Part shown: piece by piece, positions 60,904 through 64,000 of the stretch
Position numbering within the stretch: position 1 is the first letter of the stretch
How the letters are laid out: each line of letters starts with the position of its first letter
Origin: Streptomyces parvus
GTDB lineage: Bacteria > Actinomycetota > Actinomycetes > Streptomycetales > Streptomycetaceae
Direction: 5' to 3'
Assembly (NCBI RefSeq): GCF_014648875.1
Contig: NZ_BMRY01000001.1
Span: 789,304 to 853,303 of the forward strand
DNA length: 64,000 nucleotides
Translations under genes and position numbers: made by a program
The notes under the pieces: generated by a model
The model's database searches: none
What the model saw: the letters and a program-made list of their open reading frames with translations, nothing else
Told to the model about the DNA's origin: nothing

Positions 60904-62655
60904 TCAGCTGTGGCGCGCGGCCCGCCGCCGTGCCGCCGTGAACAGCACCAGGCCCGCCGCCAGCGCCGCGGCCGCCGTGCCCGAGGCGATCAGCGCGATC
61001 GATCCCGTCGAGGCGAGGCCGCCGCCGTCGCCGGAGCCCCCGGCCGTGCCCGCCGAGGAACCGCCGGACGTGGTGGAGCCGGAGGTGCCGGACTCGCTCT
61101 CCTCCGGGTCCGGGGACGAGGTCGGCGGGGTGGACGGCTCGCCGGAGCCGCCGTCGCCGCCCTCGGTCGCACCGCCGGAGTCGGAGCCGTCGCCGTCGCC
61201 CTCACCGTTCAGGACCAGGTAGGCCGTGTTGTTGCCGGGCTTCGGGTCGAACGGGAGCTTCGGGTTCTGCAGCCAGGTGTTGCGTACGGTCACCGCGCCG
61301 CTCGCGCCGACCATGGCCTTGTCGACCCGCAGCTCGAAGGGCAGGTCGAGGCCCGACCCGTCCCGCACGGTCATCGAGGTGTTGCAGACGTAACGCGGCG
61401 CGGGGCTCGTCTGGTCCTCGCGGTACTTGCCGTCGGCCGTCACCGCGCGGCAGCGCTCCGGCTTCGACGTGACCGAGGCGCCCCGGGGGACGGTGAAGTC
61501 GACGGTGGCGACGTCCTCGCCGGAGCGGATGTGGCCGATCCACGCCGGGCCCTCGTTGCGGAAGCCGATGTCGGCCTTGACGAAGGAGCCCTCGGCCCCG
61601 GCCACGTCGTCGCCGTACGCGACGAAGTCGGCCGTGTTCTTCGTACGGAAGTCGACGTCCTGCTGGTTGTCGTACGGATCGAGGTCGGCGCTCCGGGCCG
61701 CGGGGCCCTTCTTCGCCGGGACGGCCTTCAGCACGCCGCCGGTGCCCCGCTCGAAGGCGGCGCCAGCGCGCTGGGCGGTGCGCTGGGCGGCGCTGTCCTC
61801 CTCGATGCGGTAGAGGAAGGTGTCGTAGTAGGCGCGCTCGGTGGCCTCCAGCGTCAGCGGGGTCGCCAGCGTGTACGTCGCGCCCGCTTCGAAGGCCCCC
61901 TCGACGGAGCAGAGCGCCGTGGTCGAGCCGAAGTCCGGCTCGCCCGGGTCGTCCACGGTGTACTCGCAGTTGGAGTAGCGCTGCGGGATGTCGAGGCCGC
62001 GCGAGTACCGCAGGGTGAGCAGGACGCCGTCGGCGTCCCGCGTGCCGCGGTTGGCGAAGGTGATCGGGGCCTGCTGCTTCTCCCCCGGGGTCAGCTCCGT
62101 CTTGAACGGCAGCCGCTCCATCACCAGGTCGGGGCCGCCGACCGTGAGCCGGGTGGTGAACGGCGTGAAGGTGGCGCCGTCCGCCTCGCCGGTCACCTTG
62201 ATCGTGCCGGTGTCACCGTTCTCGCTGCCGTCGGCGGCGGTGACGACGAGGTCGACCGCGTCCTGGAGGCCGGGCCAGATGCCCCAGTCCTCGCAGACGG
62301 CCTTCGTGCCGGTGACCTCGCAGTCCGGGTTCCCCTCCCCCTCGAACTCCACGTCGGCGACGCCCGCGACGCCGCTGAGGTCGAAGGTGAGGGTGAAGTA
62401 GCCGCCGAAGCCGCCGTTCTCCTCGTCCTCGGACGGGTTGTTCAGGCTGATCCCGACCGTGGAGGACTTCGGCTTGCCGCTCTCCGGGTACGGGTGCAGG
62501 GCCGTCTCGGCCGGGCCGCCGAGCGTGAACACCGGCGTGTCCGCGGCCTGTGCCGGGGCGGCCGCCCCGGCGAGCGAGGCGGCGGCCAGCAGGCCTGCGG
62601 CGGCGAGCGAGCCGGCTGCGCGGTGCAGCACGGTTCTCGGGGTGGAACGTGTCAT
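60904..62655 (-). CDS. Cell-wall surface protein with LASTG (sortase E-type) sorting signal
   Basis: 583-residue exported protein from ATG 62653-62655. The signal peptide (AAGSLAAAGLLAAASLAGAAA, cut near PAQA-AD) is followed by several beta-rich regions (GGFGGYFTLTFDLSGVAGV; PDLVMERLPFKTELTPGEKQ; VRNTWLQNPKLPFDPKPGNN), a Gly/Ser/Thr/Glu stalk (about 490-545), then L547-A-S-T-G551, a hydrophobic helix and RRRAARHS. LAXTG is the signal for class E sortases in Streptomyces. The repeated cysteine pairs and Ig-like strands suggest an adhesive or structural role. It is not recognised as a specific named family. Convergent with chorismate mutase. Confidence 0.8.
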   Translation of the reverse strand: MTRSTPRTVLHRAAGSLAAAGLLAAASLAGAAAPAQAADTPVFTLGGPAETALHPYPESGKPKSSTVGISLNNPSEDEENGGFGGYFTLTFDLSGVAGVADVEFEGEGNPDCEVTGTKAVCEDWGIWPGLQDAVDLVVTAADGSENGDTGTIKVTGEADGATFTPFTTRLTVGGPDLVMERLPFKTELTPGEKQQAPITFANRGTRDADGVLLTLRYSRGLDIPQRYSNCEYTVDDPGEPDFGSTTALCSVEGAFEAGATYTLATPLTLEATERAYYDTFLYRIEEDSAAQRTAQRAGAAFERGTGGVLKAVPAKKGPAARSADLDPYDNQQDVDFRTKNTADFVAYGDDVAGAEGSFVKADIGFRNEGPAWIGHIRSGEDVATVDFTVPRGASVTSKPERCRAVTADGKYREDQTSPAPRYVCNTSMTVRDGSGLDLPFELRVDKAMVGASGAVTVRNTWLQNPKLPFDPKPGNNTAYLVLNGEGDGDGSDSGGATEGGDGGSGEPSTPPTSSPDPEESESGTSGSTTSGGSSAGTAGGSGDGGGLASTGSIALIASGTAAAALAAGLVLFTAARRRAARHS

Positions 62656-62793
62656 CGGGGACCTCGGGGGCTCGGCGGAAGCTGTGGGGCTGCTGTGACG
62701 GGTGTCGCGGTACGGGTTGGACCGCGCAGCTTCCCGAACAGTTGCCCTCCCCAAGATCACGGATTGGGTACGGTCACGGGTGGTGGAGCACGG

Positions 62794-64000
62794 TCACGGG
62801 TTCGGTACCGGGGTGTTCCCCACGCCCTCCACGTCCGCCCCGGCCTCCGCCGTGCCCTTCGGCGGCACCACGGGGATGCCCAGGAACGGCAGCTTCAGCG
62901 CGCCGAACGCCTCCTTCGGCACGGCGGGCGTGCGCGGGGCGACCGGGGCGAGCCGCTCGTAGGCCGCGTCCTGCTCCGGGCGCGGGTCCGCCTCGCCCTT
63001 GTTGGGCCACAGCGACATCGCGCGCTCGGCCTGGGCGGTGATGGTCAGCGAGGGATTGACGCCGAGGTTGGCGGAGACGGCGGAGCCGTCGACGACGCTG
63101 ATGCCGGGGTGGCCGTAGAGGCGGTGGTACGGGTCGATGACCCCTTCCTCGGCGCTCGCGCCGATCGGGCAGCCGCCGAGGAAGTGGGCGGTGAGCGGGG
63201 TGCCCATCAGCTCGCCGACGTTGGACCCCGCGAAGCCGTTGATCTCCTCGGCGAGCAGGCTCGCGCCGAGGGTCGCCTCCGGGATCTGCGTCGGGTTGGG
63301 GGCGCCGTGCCCCTGGCGGGCGGTGAGCAGACCCTTCCCGATGCCGCCCGGTTTGCGGTACGTGGTCAGGGAGTTGTCCAGGGACTGCATGACCAGGCCG
63401 ATGATGGTGCGCTCGGACCAGCGGCGGTTGGAGAGCGAACGGGCGGCGAGGGTGGGGTGCTTGATCATGTTGGCGATCCAGCGGCGTACCCGGTGGGCCC
63501 CGTAGGGGACCTGGAGGACCGTCAGCGCGCCCATGGCGTTGGAGCCCCGGCCGTAGCGGACGGGCTCGATGTGGGTGTTGTCGTCGGGGTGGATCGACGA
63601 GGTGATCGCGACGCCCCGGGTGAAGTCGGCCTTGGCTGTGCCGTGCTTCTTGCGGTAGCGGCGGTCGCTGGTCTGGGCGCCCACCAGGCCCTCGGAGTTG
63701 GTACGGGTCAGCTCGCCGAGCTTCGCGGAGAGCCGGGGCAGCAGCCCCCGGTCCTTCATGGTGTGCAGGAGGGTCTGGGTGCCGTACGTCCCGGCGGCGA
63801 TGACGACCTTGCGGGCGCGCAGCCTCGTGGGCTTCGCGCGGCGGCGGCGGTCGGTGGGGACGGTCAGCACGCGGTAGCCGCCCTCGGGGTCCTCGGTGAC
63901 GGCGACGACGGAGGTCATCGGGTGGATGACCGCTCCGGCCTGCTCGGCGAGGTGGAGGTAGTTCTCGTTGAGGGTGTTCTTCGCGCCGTGGCGGCAGCCC
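62794..64000 (-). CDS. GMC family oxidoreductase, C-terminal part (runs off right edge)
   Basis: About 402 codons visible, reading leftward from the window edge to the stop at 62794. The visible N-terminal end GCRHGAKNTLNENYLHLAEQ and KVVIAAGTYGTQTLL, with HFLGGCPIGASAEEGVIDPYHRLYGHPGISVVDGSAVSANLGVNPSLTI in outline, match cholesterol-oxidase-like GMC flavoproteins; the FAD-binding GxGxxG motif and start lie outside the window. An apparent internal ATG at 63916-63918 is not the real start because the frame and the homology continue upstream. The substrate is probably a sterol or other alcohol (inference). Confidence 0.85.
   Translation of the reverse strand, partial: GCRHGAKNTLNENYLHLAEQAGAVIHPMTSVVAVTEDPEGGYRVLTVPTDRRRRAKPTRLRARKVVIAAGTYGTQTLLHTMKDRGLLPRLSAKLGELTRTNSEGLVGAQTSDRRYRKKHGTAKADFTRGVAITSSIHPDDNTHIEPVRYGRGSNAMGALTVLQVPYGAHRVRRWIANMIKHPTLAARSLSNRRWSERTIIGLVMQSLDNSLTTYRKPGGIGKGLLTARQGHGAPNPTQIPEATLGASLLAEEINGFAGSNVGELMGTPLTAHFLGGCPIGASAEEGVIDPYHRLYGHPGISVVDGSAVSANLGVNPSLTITAQAERAMSLWPNKGEADPRPEQDAAYERLAPVAPRTPAVPKEAFGALKLPFLGIPVVPPKGTAEAGADVEGVGNTPVPNP

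Noticed and set aside
62794..63918. GMC gene starting at the internal ATG 63918
   Set aside because: The frame stays open upstream to the edge and encodes a typical GMC sequence (GCRHGAKNTL), so the true start is outside the window.

Overview
The window is a high-GC (roughly 70+ %) actinobacterial chromosome segment, almost certainly Streptomyces core chromosome. Reasons: strong third-position GC, many GTG/TTG starts, 4-nt ATGA stop/start overlaps, leaderless-looking genes, long GC hairpin terminators without U-tracts, and a gene order I recall from S. coelicolor around SCO4784-SCO4849, in reverse numbering (SCO4848 membrane protein, dprE1/dprE2, trpS, rocD, mdh, folD, purH-purN, PerM, sucD-sucC, icmB, pcrA, NlpC/P60 genes, guaA, chorismate mutase). 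No prophage, IS element, CRISPR array, rRNA or convincing tRNA was seen.

Layout. 1-10.4 kb: envelope genes (membrane N-terminus of a probable metallophosphoesterase, SCO4848-family protein, D,D-carboxypeptidase, YihY protein, DprE1/DprE2 pair), a 2H phosphoesterase, trpS, rocD, and a lipoprotein plus glutathionylspermidine-synthase-like pair resembling enterobacterial YgiB-YgiC. 10.5-17.1 kb: a MocR regulator divergent from an AhpD-like protein, mdh, a membrane-anchored HTH/DUF2690 protein, DUF3017-folD. 17.3-28.8 kb: RDD and DUF2079 membrane proteins, purN-purH, PerM-like protein, a tail-anchored HTH/sigma-like protein, sucC-sucD; this order (sucCD, perM, purN, purH) is shared with mycobacteria. 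28.8-31.2 kb: two secreted low-complexity repeat proteins.

31.3-40.4 kb is the most system-like region: a leftward MoxR ATPase - DUF5682 - VWA operon facing away from a rightward SWIM zinc-finger - DUF5691 operon, with an MmpS-like lipoprotein between. DUF5682 carries what looks like a TraB/TIKI/EreA-type N-terminal domain, giving a five-gene ATPase/VWA machine of unknown substrate. 40.4-44.2 kb: icmB, a structured intergenic region with three long hairpins, a lipase and a repeat-rich M23 peptidase. 44.3-50.0 kb: pcrA, then a c-di-AMP (ydaO) riboswitch in front of an NlpC/P60 endopeptidase whose catalytic domain is frameshifted at a run of seven G, followed by an intact paralogue.

50.1-54.0 kb: an envelope-stress module (LuxR-type regulator + PspC-domain histidine kinase, divergent from a PspC/toastrack protein; compare EsrISR/LiaFSR), with repeated TCAGGG-type boxes in the divergent promoter region. 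54-60 kb: membrane protein, class II aldolase-like protein, methyltransferase, Uma2 nuclease, guaA. 60.0-60.5 kb: chorismate mutase preceded by a leaderless Phe/Tyr leader peptide and a perfect 11-bp terminator hairpin, i.e. a ribosome-mediated attenuator. The window ends in a sortase-E-type (LASTG) surface protein and the C-terminal part of a GMC oxidoreductase.

All function calls come from motif and family recognition by eye; no search was run. Locus names from other genomes are from memory.
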